DNA of 64,000 bases from Fictibacillus phosphorivorans (GCF_023715845.1 NZ_JAMBOR010000006.1:62001-126000); one strand, 5' to 3'; counted from the first letter of the stretch, positions 19,160-28,000 are shown. The notes: generated by a model from the sequence alone, not told the origin. Made by a program: numbers and translations.

Positions 19160-20893
19160 ATGGAGATAAAGAAAGTTGCTATTTATGCACGTGTAAGTAC
19201 TGAAGAACAAGCATCAGAAGGTTACAGTATATCAGCTCAACTCCAAACCCTTCGTCAATACGCAAATCTTTATGGTTGGGAGATTTCAAATGAATATGTA
19301 GATGAGGGGATAAGTGGAAAATCTATTAAAGGTCGCCCTGCAATGCAAAGACTTGTAGCTGATATAGATAAGGGAAAATTCCAAGCAGTATTAGTTTGGA
19401 AGATATCACGCCTTTCCCGTAATATGTTAGACACCCTCGTTTTACTAGATCAATTTGAAGAAAACGACGTGAAGTTTATTTCTTACTCAGAGAACTTTGA
19501 CACTGGTAGTCCTATAGGCCGTTTAGTCGTTCAACTTATGGCTTCTATCGCCGAAATGGAACGTAACACCCTATCAGAAAACGTAAAGCTTGGAATGACA
19601 CAAAGAGCAAAAGAAGGTTCATGGAATGGAGGTCTTGTATTTGGCTATGATTCAGTAGAGAAAGAACTAATGATAAACCAGAAAGAAGCAGCAATTGTAA
19701 CTTTAATCTTCGAAAAGTATTCAGAAGGTAAAGGCTTAAAGGCAATAGCTAATTTTCTTAACAAAGCCGGTTATAAGACAAAGCACGATAGACACTTTTC
19801 AATCAACGGTATAGCAACAATATTAGACAATCCAGTTTATATAGGTAAGATAAGATGGTTACAAGTAGAAAATTGGGATAAACGACGTAGGAAAGGAAAA
19901 AATCCTAACCCAATAATTGTAGACGGAAAACACGATCCCATTATTACGACTGAGCTTTGGAGTATTGTCCAAGCACGTAGACAAAGTAAATCCTTTAAGC
20001 AACGTCAATCAAACGAACCTTTTCTATTAAGTAGTATTCTTCGATGTCCTGATTGTGGCCAAGGAATGGTACCTTCAATTACTACTTCTGTTCGCAAAAA
20101 TGGGTCAAAACATAAACATCGTTACTATGTCTGTGGTAATTTTCACAATAAAGGCTCTTCTGCCTGTAAGGCTAATTCAATTAGAGCTTATGAAGCAGAA
20201 GAATCTGTAATTAACCGCTTAGAGAATTTCTTAGCCGATTCCAAACTCTATATCGATACAATAGAGTCTCTAAATAAACAAACAGTTCAATCGACTATAC
20301 AAAACCAACACGAATTAGAAAAAATTGAAGAGCAGCTAAACAAAGTTAATACCATGCAAGAAAAGTACATGGAAGCATTTGAACAGAATCTATTCCCAAT
20401 TGCAATTTTACAAGAACGCTTACAAAAGCTTACCATAGAAAAAAAAGGTTTAGAGCAAAAGAAAAATGAACTTAGCGTTCAACTAAGTTCATCAGACTCA
20501 AAGATAATTCCTCCAGATATTATTAGTCATCTATTAAAAAAGTACTTAGGAATTTTCAAACAGTCTTCGCGAGAAAAAAAGAAGCAACTCTATCAGCTCT
20601 TACTAAATAACATAACGATTAAGCATTCTAATGGTCGTTTTAGAACTGTGGATAAAATTGAACTAGATTTTGACTTTTCCGAGGTCAATCTGTCCAAGAC
20701 CTTTACACTCATCCACATACTGTCTCTTGATTCAGAGAAAAATTCGACTTTAAATCCTGATCTTAACGACAAAATGCCACCTTATTTACAACTTTTTTTG
20801 CCTCTATTTATGGTACGGTTCACCGCACCTAATATTAAACTCTTTGCTTTTATTTATCTATATTGTCATAAAAAAATCGTTCGTAAAAGTTAA
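19160..20893 (+). CDS. Large serine recombinase 2
   Basis: A 577-residue large serine recombinase with the canonical start AIYARVSTEEQ (catalytic Ser13), SRLSRN, an AEMERN helix, a recombinase domain, a zinc ribbon (CPDCG and later YYVCGN, ACKAN) and a coiled coil before the C-terminus. AAAGGAGG lies 8 nt before the ATG. Together with recombinase 1 it makes a tandem pair reminiscent of ccrA/ccrB of SCC elements, though the resemblance is in arrangement only. The island end, and so an attachment site, is probably within a few hundred bases of its stop. Confidence 0.88.
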   Translation: MEIKKVAIYARVSTEEQASEGYSISAQLQTLRQYANLYGWEISNEYVDEGISGKSIKGRPAMQRLVADIDKGKFQAVLVWKISRLSRNMLDTLVLLDQFEENDVKFISYSENFDTGSPIGRLVVQLMASIAEMERNTLSENVKLGMTQRAKEGSWNGGLVFGYDSVEKELMINQKEAAIVTLIFEKYSEGKGLKAIANFLNKAGYKTKHDRHFSINGIATILDNPVYIGKIRWLQVENWDKRRRKGKNPNPIIVDGKHDPIITTELWSIVQARRQSKSFKQRQSNEPFLLSSILRCPDCGQGMVPSITTSVRKNGSKHKHRYYVCGNFHNKGSSACKANSIRAYEAEESVINRLENFLADSKLYIDTIESLNKQTVQSTIQNQHELEKIEEQLNKVNTMQEKYMEAFEQNLFPIAILQERLQKLTIEKKGLEQKKNELSVQLSSSDSKIIPPDIISHLLKKYLGIFKQSSREKKKQLYQLLLNNITIKHSNGRFRTVDKIELDFDFSEVNLSKTFTLIHILSLDSEKNSTLNPDLNDKMPPYLQLFLPLFMVRFTAPNIKLFAFIYLYCHKKIVRKS

Positions 20894-21009
20894 AATAATC
20901 AAAGAACATATAATATTAATTTTATAAACTTAACGAACGTTAATTACAAATGTCATTTTAAAAATATAGCACGTTCAAAAAAGTATACTATTGTGGAAAA
21001 ATTTCAAAA

Positions 21010-21029
21010 CACACTAATTAATTAGCGTG
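21010..21029. repeat. 20-bp imperfect palindrome downstream of recombinase 2
   Basis: CACACTAATT followed directly by AATTAGCGTG is an inverted repeat with one mismatch. It lies between the recombinase 2 stop and the convergent zinc-ribbon frame, with T-rich sequence after it. It may be a weak terminator or part of a recombination site. Confidence 0.4.
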
Positions 21030-21075
21030 CTTAAAAAATGCATTTATTTTTTTGAGGAAAAAATTATTACCTTTT

Positions 21076-21231
21076 CTAAAGTTGAACTAGTTTGTTCCTC
21101 ATTTGTTTCAAAACTTGCTCTTCAGCAAGTAAACAATTATCACAAATCGGTAACATTGCCATTTCTTTTAAAATAATCCAATCTGTATAATGGATTTGGA
21201 CACCACATTTTAAACATTTTTTGTTTTTGAT
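21076..21231 (-). CDS. Small four-cysteine zinc-ribbon frame without a normal start codon
   Basis: About 51 codons in one frame end at TAG 21076-21078. They encode CLKCGVQ near the start and CDNCL later, a complete four-Cys zinc ribbon, then a helical tail. There is no ATG, GTG or TTG before the first Cys pair. AGGTGA lies 4 nt before an ATC at 21231, where a start is expected. Either ATC is used, or an ATG mutated to ATC and the gene is dying. It begins just after the stop of the helicase gene on the same strand. Confidence 0.45.
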   Translation of the reverse strand: MKNKKCLKCGVQIHYTDWIILKEMAMLPICDNCLLAEEQVLKQMRNKLVQL

Positions 21232-21235
21232 AAAA

Positions 21236-23665
21236 TCACCTACTTATTATTTGTTTCCTTTCAAAATGTACATGTAACCTATAGTCAATAATTTCAGCTG
21301 TCCATTTAAATATATGTTCATTAACATTGCTAGCAAAAACTTTATGAATTAGAAATGAATTATTTTCAAAAGTCACCATAGCATTGGAACTTCCACCCCA
21401 TTTAGTCATAGGCATCTTCGCAATTAATCTGGCAACCTTCTTTTCATCATACTCCCACATTTGTTTAGCTGCTTTATCTGAAAAATCTATCCGTCTTCTA
21501 TACTCTTTTTCAGTTAAATATTTGTGGAAGAACGGAGCTACTTCTTCCCGCGTCACTGGATCTAACCAGTCATCTACACCTCTTGAGAGCATGTATTTTA
21601 GAACCACCATTTTATAACTTTTAGCCATTCCTGTTTTCTCTACTTCTATGAGCCAGTCTTCCGCTTCTTTAAAAGCTTCTTTTTCAGGATCAGAGAGTTC
21701 ATCTGCCCAATAAAGAAAACCTACAAGGGACTTAAACTCCTGTCTATATTCCTGACTTGGAGCATTTCCTTTTAAATGTAATTCTAAGTAGGTCGGTCTT
21801 CTCCCCAGTTCTTTCTTTAGTTCAAGGTAAGCATTTAATAACTTTTCTTTACGTGGCTGTTTCTTGGTTTGCAGTTCTTTTAATAAGTCTATTACTTGTA
21901 TATCTAAGTCTATTGCACATCCAGTCGGGACAGATGGAACCACATCCGTTCTGCTTTTTTCTTTTGTTGATTCTGTATTAAACAACTGCATTTTGACATC
22001 TGCATTTCTATAGTTACCAATCAAATCAATAATAACACAATGTGATTTTCCATTATGAAGACGCAACCCACGTCCAACTTGCTGAGTGAATACAGTTAAT
22101 GATTCAGTAGGTCTTACAAATAAAAGAGTATCAACAGAAGGAATATCTACTCCTTCGTTAAACAGATCTACGGTGAAGATAATATCTAATTGACCATCAT
22201 TTACCTGCTGTATGGCATCTTCTCTAGAAATATCAATTGTTTTAGAATTAAGACTAACCGCTCTTACACCTTTTGTTATAAAATATTTAGCTAATGTGTT
22301 AGCTTGCCTTATTGATGAACAAAATGAAATTGTTCTCGTTTGTTTATGCTCGATCCATGCTGCGTACACTTTCTCCAGCATTTCTTCTGTTAATTGAACA
22401 GCTAACAATTCTTCTTCATCATATTTGGTACCAAGCCAAGTTATCTGCCGGTAATCAGTATCATCATATACACCATAATAATGGAAAGGAGCTAACCACT
22501 GCTTCTGTATAGCTTCAATAAAATGAATCTGATAAGCTACGTTTCCATCACATATCGCATAAACATCTTTTCCGTCCATTCGGTCTGGAGTTGCAGTAAT
22601 TCCCAGTAAACACTTTGGTTTAAAGTAATCTATAACACGTTGATATGACTGTGCTGCAGCATGATGAAATTCATCCACTACAATCAGATCAAAGTCATCG
22701 GGAGAAAAGACCTCTAAATGTCTATTCATTCCGAGTGTATATATAGAAGCAAATATCACATCCGCTTCTGGTTGCTTTTTTGGTCCATAGTAAAGGCCAT
22801 AAGTTTTATTAGGCGTGATATGCCGGAATGATTGCATAGCCTGTTTTAATATTTCTTCCCTATGAGCAATAAATAAGATTCTACTAAAATTTTGTGCAAA
22901 AAATCCAGTTAAATAGGTTTTACCAAGTCCCGTAGCCATAACAACCATTGCTTTGTCATAGCCTTCTTCAAAGGTATTTTGAAGCATCTCTAAAGCTTCT
23001 TGTTGTGAAGGTCTTGGAGTTATTATGTATGGTGCTGTAGGATCAACTAACATCTCGGGTTCTTGAACAGGTTCAACTGTTAGCAATGTCATTTCTTGCT
23101 CTTCTATTTCTGTCCAAGTTCTAACTAAGTCAGGATGTTTTTGGTGGTATCTTTTATATTGCAATTGATATTCTTCCAATGTTTCTTTATTAACGGGTAT
23201 TGTTTGGTCATGAAGGAATGTTTTTTGAAATTGATCTAATGCATCTAAATATGTTTCTGGACTAACACTTTCAGCTAAAGAAAGATTCCATTCTGTTCCC
23301 ATTTTAAGTGCGGATCTAGATAAATTTGATGAGCCTACTATGAAATATCCATTTTCATCTGGAATATCAAAAAGATACGCTTTCGGATGAAACGACTTCC
23401 CATTACTCTTGAACAGTCGGACAGAAATATTAGGATGGATTGCAATTAGCCTTTCAAGTGCTTCTGGTTGTGTGACAAATAGATAATCACCAGTGCAGAC
23501 TTGTATTTCAGCACCCCGTTCTACAGCTCCTTTTAGATGTGGTGCAAGAACATCAACACCTGACTTCATTATGAAGGATGTCAGTATGTGAATGGATCTT
23601 GCATTCTGTAATCCTTTAAGAAGTTCTTCATAGAGGTTGTTTGTTACGAGTTTAATAGACTTCAT
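21236..23665 (-). CDS. Phospholipase D-like nuclease/SF2 helicase fusion
   Basis: An 809-residue protein. The N-terminal PLD-type domain (about 1-160) has the HxK motif in SFHPKAYLF and GSSNLSRSAL. A DEAD/DEAH helicase follows: ATGLGKT near 240, VVDEFHH, GITATPDR, and the motif VI block QQVGRGLRLH. A C-terminal helical region follows. This nuclease-plus-motor design is common among restriction and antiphage proteins. ATG 23665 overlaps the stop of the decayed pyrophosphohydrolase gene as ATGA, so it was once coupled to it. Target DNA is unknown. Confidence 0.82.
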   Translation of the reverse strand: MKSIKLVTNNLYEELLKGLQNARSIHILTSFIMKSGVDVLAPHLKGAVERGAEIQVCTGDYLFVTQPEALERLIAIHPNISVRLFKSNGKSFHPKAYLFDIPDENGYFIVGSSNLSRSALKMGTEWNLSLAESVSPETYLDALDQFQKTFLHDQTIPVNKETLEEYQLQYKRYHQKHPDLVRTWTEIEEQEMTLLTVEPVQEPEMLVDPTAPYIITPRPSQQEALEMLQNTFEEGYDKAMVVMATGLGKTYLTGFFAQNFSRILFIAHREEILKQAMQSFRHITPNKTYGLYYGPKKQPEADVIFASIYTLGMNRHLEVFSPDDFDLIVVDEFHHAAAQSYQRVIDYFKPKCLLGITATPDRMDGKDVYAICDGNVAYQIHFIEAIQKQWLAPFHYYGVYDDTDYRQITWLGTKYDEEELLAVQLTEEMLEKVYAAWIEHKQTRTISFCSSIRQANTLAKYFITKGVRAVSLNSKTIDISREDAIQQVNDGQLDIIFTVDLFNEGVDIPSVDTLLFVRPTESLTVFTQQVGRGLRLHNGKSHCVIIDLIGNYRNADVKMQLFNTESTKEKSRTDVVPSVPTGCAIDLDIQVIDLLKELQTKKQPRKEKLLNAYLELKKELGRRPTYLELHLKGNAPSQEYRQEFKSLVGFLYWADELSDPEKEAFKEAEDWLIEVEKTGMAKSYKMVVLKYMLSRGVDDWLDPVTREEVAPFFHKYLTEKEYRRRIDFSDKAAKQMWEYDEKKVARLIAKMPMTKWGGSSNAMVTFENNSFLIHKVFASNVNEHIFKWTAEIIDYRLHVHFERKQIISR

Positions 23666-23979
23666 TCTGTATCAATCAAGAAGATACGTTCCTGAAATCC
23701 TCCGCGCTTTTCTGCTTTTTTCCTGCCTTACTTTTTCAATTTCATAGAATCTACTCCATGAACCTTCGCAAGTGCATTACATTAATTCTAGCAAATCAGC
23801 CAGTTCTTCAACAGCATCCCTGTCATTTTTTGCTGCTACATATTCATGTTCTTCATAACATTTCTTTTTAACTCTTTTATATAGTCGGTTTCAGATAGAA
23901 TAGTAGTGTTAAAGGAAGCTCCAGTTCGTTCAATAATTTCTGGAATACGGTCACGAACAAGTTTATTGTATGTAGGCAT
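23662..23979 (-). pseudogene. Broken MazG-like/phosphoribosyl-ATP pyrophosphohydrolase-like gene
   Basis: ATG 23979 (preceded by AAAGGGG) begins MPTYNKLVRDRIPEIIERTG, the standard N-terminus of small nucleoside-triphosphate pyrophosphohydrolases. Reading on needs four single-base corrections: one base missing in the A-run near KELK, one extra near ELADLLELM, one missing before EIEKVRQEK, and one extra A before AEKRGGF. The original end, RIFLIDTE then TGA, is intact and overlaps the helicase ATG as ATGA. The residual 5' frame gives only 47 residues. The gene is surely inactive unless these are sequencing errors. Confidence 0.85.
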
Positions 23980-24082
23980 GGTTATTACCCCTTTATATTT
24001 TTGTGTATGATAATAGTACCAATAATCCAATACCAGAAAAAGGATTTAAATGATTTATTAAGTTGACTAAAAAATTAAAATA

Positions 24083-24110
24083 AAAGCCCGAGTTATCTAA
24101 CCTCGGACTC
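24083..24110 (-). terminator. Terminator after the DUF262-HNH gene
   Basis: On the minus strand GTCCGAG and CTCGGGC bracket a 9-nt loop and are followed by TTTTATTTT, just downstream of the stop. Confidence 0.65.
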
Positions 24111-24122
24111 TAATCTTCATAA

Positions 24123-25496
24123 TTATAAATTATTGCTCTTCCTTCTATTACAATATCTATGTGTTAGTTGCGCGTTATTTAATTCCGTTCTACCACCTTC
24201 AGAATAAGCAATAACATGATCAACTTCCGCATCGTCAATAGCTAAAATTTGTTGGTGACAAATCTGACATGTTGGATTAATTTGAAAGAGTTGCTTTTTG
24301 ATCGAATAATCAAAAATCCTTGCATTTACTACAGTTTCTCCGACAATCTCATCTAAAACATCCAGCCAAATTCTAAATCTTTTTGTAAGAACATTTTTGT
24401 CACTTGTCTTAATTTCAATAGAATTTATAAATTCTTCGTTTTGACTCATTAACTTAATTAGTCTTTCTCTTATTTGATCAGCTTTAGAAATAATTTGGTG
24501 CTTATCATAATTAACAAAACCACACATTTGAATATCAAATAATGCCATATTAATTTTACTTGTTGACCATTTTCCATTAACATTTTCTGAATCACCTGGT
24601 ATAAATCTTCTAAAGGCTTTATCTCCAAATACTAATTTTACCAAATCATTTACCTTAAAGAATCTCTTTTTATATTCTTCATACTTTTCTTTACTCATAT
24701 ATCTGTTATCCCGAAGTTCTTTATTACTAAATTGTTTCATACTAGGTTTATAATTTAAGTAAGTCTTTTCTGATAGTGCGAAAAACCTTAATATCATTCC
24801 CCTATAGATCATTCTATTTTTAAAATTATCCTTTCTTACAAGCATGTGGAATGTTTCATTACTTTCTAATTCTGATAATAATTTTATGTAAGGTCCCCGA
24901 TAAATAGTGTTTCTAATCTCATCTTCATTTAATTTAATAGAACCTGTATTTAGCCTCTCAAAAATTTCAAATTTAATATTTTCGTGAGATTCATTTTTAA
25001 TAATAATAGTGTGTATAGTAGTTTTTTTAATTTTCATTTGCATTTCTTTAGGCAGGTCAATATATTGTTTTCTATTATATTCTTTTAAAACTTTTAACCC
25101 AGTTAAATTAAAATCCTTGCCATCAGGTAATTTACCTTCTAAAAATGAGATAAAAGTAGTAAGTCTCTGTTGACCATCAATTACACTATACACACTATCG
25201 TTTTCCTCGGCTAAATAAATAACTGGAATTGGTACATCTAATAATACTGATTCAATTAATTTACTAGCACGGGCAGAGTCCATTACAAAATTTCTTTGGT
25301 ACTCTGGCTGTAATTCAAGTTCACCATCTTGTTTCATTGCCTGAAATTCTCTAATACTAAAATCCTTGGCTTGCCAAATTAATTTTCTTTCATCAGAATT
25401 ATTGGAGCTATTTGCCTCTGTTTCATTGCCTTCTTCATTTTCATAGAATTCTTCAACTGATTGATTTTCTTCTTCAACTATAGTTTCTGTTGACAT
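24123..25496 (-). CDS. DUF262 (ParB/Srx-fold) protein with C-terminal HNH endonuclease
   Basis: A 457-residue protein with an acidic N-terminus, then a DUF262 domain with the signature VIDGQQRLTT (nucleotide-binding DGQQR), a helical middle, and a C-terminal HNH nuclease: CQIC, DHVIAYSEGG and HRYCNRRKSN, in which DH supplies the catalytic His. This GmrSD-like architecture is typical of type IV restriction of modified DNA, and several relatives defend against phage. GAGGTG precedes the ATG. It sits in the AT-rich island with other defence genes. Its modified-DNA target, if any, is unknown; self-DNA carrying phosphorothioate would need to be spared. Confidence 0.85.
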   Translation of the reverse strand: MSTETIVEEENQSVEEFYENEEGNETEANSSNNSDERKLIWQAKDFSIREFQAMKQDGELELQPEYQRNFVMDSARASKLIESVLLDVPIPVIYLAEENDSVYSVIDGQQRLTTFISFLEGKLPDGKDFNLTGLKVLKEYNRKQYIDLPKEMQMKIKKTTIHTIIIKNESHENIKFEIFERLNTGSIKLNEDEIRNTIYRGPYIKLLSELESNETFHMLVRKDNFKNRMIYRGMILRFFALSEKTYLNYKPSMKQFSNKELRDNRYMSKEKYEEYKKRFFKVNDLVKLVFGDKAFRRFIPGDSENVNGKWSTSKINMALFDIQMCGFVNYDKHQIISKADQIRERLIKLMSQNEEFINSIEIKTSDKNVLTKRFRIWLDVLDEIVGETVVNARIFDYSIKKQLFQINPTCQICHQQILAIDDAEVDHVIAYSEGGRTELNNAQLTHRYCNRRKSNNL

Positions 25497-25622
25497 TTTT
25501 ATACACCTCTGTAATTAAGAATAAATTTTCTTATATATTTTACTTTTTTTCCTGTTCTTCCCCTTCTAAAACTTTTAGGAATTTCAATAGAATTAAATAT
25601 TCCTAAATCTAAAACCCTGTAT

Positions 25623-26459
25623 TTATTTATCATCAAATCTATTTACATTTACCCCATCAAGCCACTCATTTATATGAACTTTTAATAGATTCCTCTGCTC
25701 AATATGCAAATTATGCCCAGCAGCATCCAACACAGAAAAAGTAGCTCTCGGATATTTATCAAGTATGTCAAACGTGTCCTTAAAACCTGTAATGTGGTCT
25801 TGTCTTCCTGTCAGAAACAAACAGGGCTTCGGAAACTCTTCTTGGTCAATCTTAAACGTGAAACCATAAGATCCTGAGATTTTTTCTAAGAACACTGGAT
25901 CTGCTATCTGCATTCCTGCTACGACTTCTTCGTTATACCTCTTCCACGTGTATTCATCTAACTTCACATGAATCCCTTTGAAGTCTTCTCTTTCTTCTTC
26001 TGTTAACGTAGCGAGGAAATCGTGATCAACCTGTAAGTTAGCATGCTCCGGTAGTGTTCTTGCATTCCTATCCGGAATGATCATCGGACAGATAAACGCC
26101 GCACCCATTACTCGCTCAGGCATTTTCGCGATGATTCCTCTTATAATGTAACCTCCATAGGATTGCCCAGCGAGCAAGAATGACTCATTTGGCAACTTTG
26201 TTTCGATGAACTGAATAACCGCCTCCAGCATCTCTTCAGAGTTCTGAATAGATTCATAGTCTTTCGTCTGTCCCATTCCAGGCAGGTCGATATAGATGCG
26301 TCTGTATCCATTCCTCTCTTGAAAGACCGGTTCCATGCAGCCTTTCATCAAACGATGATCTGGTCCGAATCCGTGAATCATGAGTATCGGTGTTCCAGAA
26401 CCGATTTCTTCATAATAGATCGTTGCTTTCTCTACTTCCCAATATGACATGTCTACCAC
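25623..26459 (-). CDS. Alpha/beta-fold hydrolase
   Basis: A 278-residue alpha/beta hydrolase with oxyanion-hole HGFGPDHR, nucleophile elbow GQSYGG, acid in TGRQDHIT and His in AAGHNLH, all in canonical order. The size and closing block fit the broad esterase/lipase-like group; the substrate is not predictable. Codon use and base composition are richer in GC than the genes before it, so the host chromosome likely resumes here. Confidence 0.85.
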   Translation of the reverse strand: MVDMSYWEVEKATIYYEEIGSGTPILMIHGFGPDHRLMKGCMEPVFQERNGYRRIYIDLPGMGQTKDYESIQNSEEMLEAVIQFIETKLPNESFLLAGQSYGGYIIRGIIAKMPERVMGAAFICPMIIPDRNARTLPEHANLQVDHDFLATLTEEEREDFKGIHVKLDEYTWKRYNEEVVAGMQIADPVFLEKISGSYGFTFKIDQEEFPKPCLFLTGRQDHITGFKDTFDILDKYPRATFSVLDAAGHNLHIEQRNLLKVHINEWLDGVNVNRFDDK

Positions 26460-26560
26460 TCCTTTTTCTCAGCTACTCTTTCTGTAAAACAAATGTCGAA
26501 TCCTGCTCTTTTGTGAATTATGGTACGATAAAACAAATAGAGTTATAAGGAGCGTTAACA

Positions 26561-26755
26561 GTGAAAGACTATTTTATCCGACTCACATTCAGCATGATGA
26601 CGATGATCATCATTTACGGGATTTTCTACATGCTTGGTTTGCACGCCAAATCATGGGCACCTTTTATTATCCTGCCATTAGGTCTCGCCGGAGGTTATGG
26701 TTCTCTTTATTTTTATAAAATCATTCTGGAACAAAGAAAACAATACATTAAATAA
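26561..26755 (+). CDS. Small membrane protein (64 aa), intact copy of a tandem pair
   Basis: A GTG start with AAGGAG upstream. Two predicted transmembrane segments (IIIYGIFYMLGL and PFIILPLGLAGGYGSLYFY) and a basic C-terminus. A related copy follows 29 bp downstream but is interrupted by a stop. No family known to me. Confidence 0.6.
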   Translation: MKDYFIRLTFSMMTMIIIYGIFYMLGLHAKSWAPFIILPLGLAGGYGSLYFYKIILEQRKQYIK

Positions 26756-26784
26756 CACTTAGCATAATTAAGGAGTAGATTCCT

Positions 26785-26982
26785 TTGAAGACTTATTTAA
26801 TCCGATTATTCTTTGGCATGATGACGTAGTTTATTGGTTATGGAGTACTCTATCTCCTAAGATTGCACAAACATCCTAATGCGTTTTTATGTCTTTTCCC
26901 TATAGTCGTTGCTGGAGGATGGAGTGGATGGTATCTATACAAGAAAACTGTGGAAACAAGGTACAAACAAAAAGCTTCTTAG
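26785..26982 (+). pseudogene. Second copy of the small membrane protein, interrupted by TAG
   Basis: TTG 26785 (AAGGAG upstream) begins MKTYLIRLFFGMMT, then TAG at 26827-26829, then FIGYGVLYLLRL and VVAGGWSGWYLYKK in the same frame up to TAG 26980-26982. It is parallel to the 64-aa gene just upstream (MKDYFIRLTFSMMT, IIIYGIFYMLGL, LAGGYGSLYFYK). It looks like a tandem duplicate inactivated by one nonsense change. Confidence 0.75.
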
Positions 26983-26989
26983 TACCACG

Positions 26990-27024
26990 AAAGACCTCTC
27001 CTATTTTCAAGAGAGGTCTTTTTT
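26990..27024. terminator. Strong terminator after the membrane-protein pair
   Basis: AAAGACCTCTC and GAGAGGTCTTTT form an 11-bp stem with a 10-nt loop and run into TTTTTTG. It also overlaps the end of a decayed convergent gene. Confidence 0.85.
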
Positions 27025-27194
27025 GTTATGATCATTCGATCTCTTTCTAAGAAGTAGATAAAATTGATAGACTCCAAATAAAAGAGATAAACCAATTAAG
27101 GGATATAACATGTATTCATGTTGAACTGTAAAATACATAACTATAAGAGCTATTAGAAAAACTAGGTATCAATATAAAATTGTTTTTTAGTCAT
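27007..27194 (-). pseudogene. Frameshifted small membrane protein gene
   Basis: ATG 27194, preceded by GGGGAGG, gives MTKKQFYI and then hits TAG. With a one-base correction at about codon 9 the frame continues as YLVFLIALIVMYFTV, HEYMLYPLIGLSLLFGVYQF and a charged tail ending at TGA 27007. Two transmembrane helices would result. One frameshift inactivates it. Confidence 0.65.
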
Positions 27195-27269
27195 TTTAGT
27201 GACCTCCCCTTTATAAACGAGTGTACAACTTAAAAGAATTAAGATCTTTTTAAAGTTTGTAATACTACA

Positions 27270-27536
27270 TTACGCTGCCATATAGGAGAGGATCTTTTCT
27301 CTCATACCACCAATGCTTGTGAAAAGAATATAAGTCCTTTTCTTGCTTTTGATAACGACTCGATCGGTATGTCCATACGGTGAACCAATTCGAAAAGCAG
27401 CCTTTTCTTCTCCGCCATATGTATCATCATCTAAAACATCCGTAATATCTGATAATGGGATTTCAATAGCAGAAAGTTGGTATTTGATAAGAAGGTTGTC
27501 ACCCTTTTTTGATACTTTTACCTCGAAAATTGCCAT
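27270..27536 (-). CDS. SunI/YnzG family protein (sublancin-immunity-like)
   Basis: An 88-residue protein matching the SunI/YnzG type: FEVKVSKKGDNLLIKYQLSA, IEIPLSDITDV, RIGSPYGHTDRVVIK and YILFT. These residues define a small PH-like beta domain. SunI gives Bacillus immunity to the glycocin sublancin; YnzG-type relatives are often not tied to a bacteriocin. The start is ATG 27536 (GGAG upstream); a longer open frame runs through a decayed gene and is not believed. No sublancin-like precursor is seen here. Unlike SunI, it shows no obvious membrane anchor. Confidence 0.72.
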   Translation of the reverse strand: MAIFEVKVSKKGDNLLIKYQLSAIEIPLSDITDVLDDDTYGGEEKAAFRIGSPYGHTDRVVIKSKKRTYILFTSIGGMREKILSYMAA

Positions 27537-27556
27537 TTCATTCTCCACTCCACTCT

Positions 27557-27816
27557 TTATAAAATTATTCGTTTCTCGCCAATTCCCATGGCGAGCAATA
27601 AGAAGAATGCAAAGGTTAAAACAAGTCCATTTAGGAGTACACCTAATATCCCTGACAGCCATTTCTTCGAAAGTAATGCGGGCACATACCAATTAATGAA
27701 AATGAGCCTAAAACAATAATTATTGTCTTTAAATTGGCATCAGGTCCTCTTCATAAGAAAAGCGCCATAAAGCTAGCGACCACCATGAGGAATGAAAAGA
27801 TACCGAATTTATTCAC
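27557..27816 (-). pseudogene. Decayed small membrane protein gene upstream of the SunI-like gene
   Basis: GTG 27816 with GGGGAG upstream starts FGIFSFLMVVASFMALFL, then an in-frame TGA. It resumes as RGPDANLKTIIIVLGSFSLIG, then needs one extra base to continue as PALLSKKWLSGILG, LNGLVLTFAFFLLLAMGIGE and TAA at 27557. Three transmembrane segments would form. A stop and a frameshift make it non-functional. It would have been co-transcribed with the SunI-like gene 20 bp downstream. Confidence 0.7.
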
Positions 27817-27957
27817 TTTAGCTCCCCTTTCACCTGAAGCTTTTTTATGTATTACCATTTAACCATATCCCTAATTACCATAACATAACAATTCATGTAA
27901 TAGTAACCATACATATTTACTCATACAGGAGTGTGGAAAATTTTTCTATAATAAGAA

Positions 27958-27987
27958 AAGAGCCAGATCAAATTGATCTAGGCTCTT
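27958..27987. terminator. Terminator of the 47-aa gene
   Basis: AAGAGCC, AGATCAAATTGATCT and GGCTCTT make a long near-perfect hairpin. On the minus strand TTTTCTT follows it, just downstream of the small gene's stop. Confidence 0.75.
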
Positions 27988-28000
27988 CTTTGTATGACTT

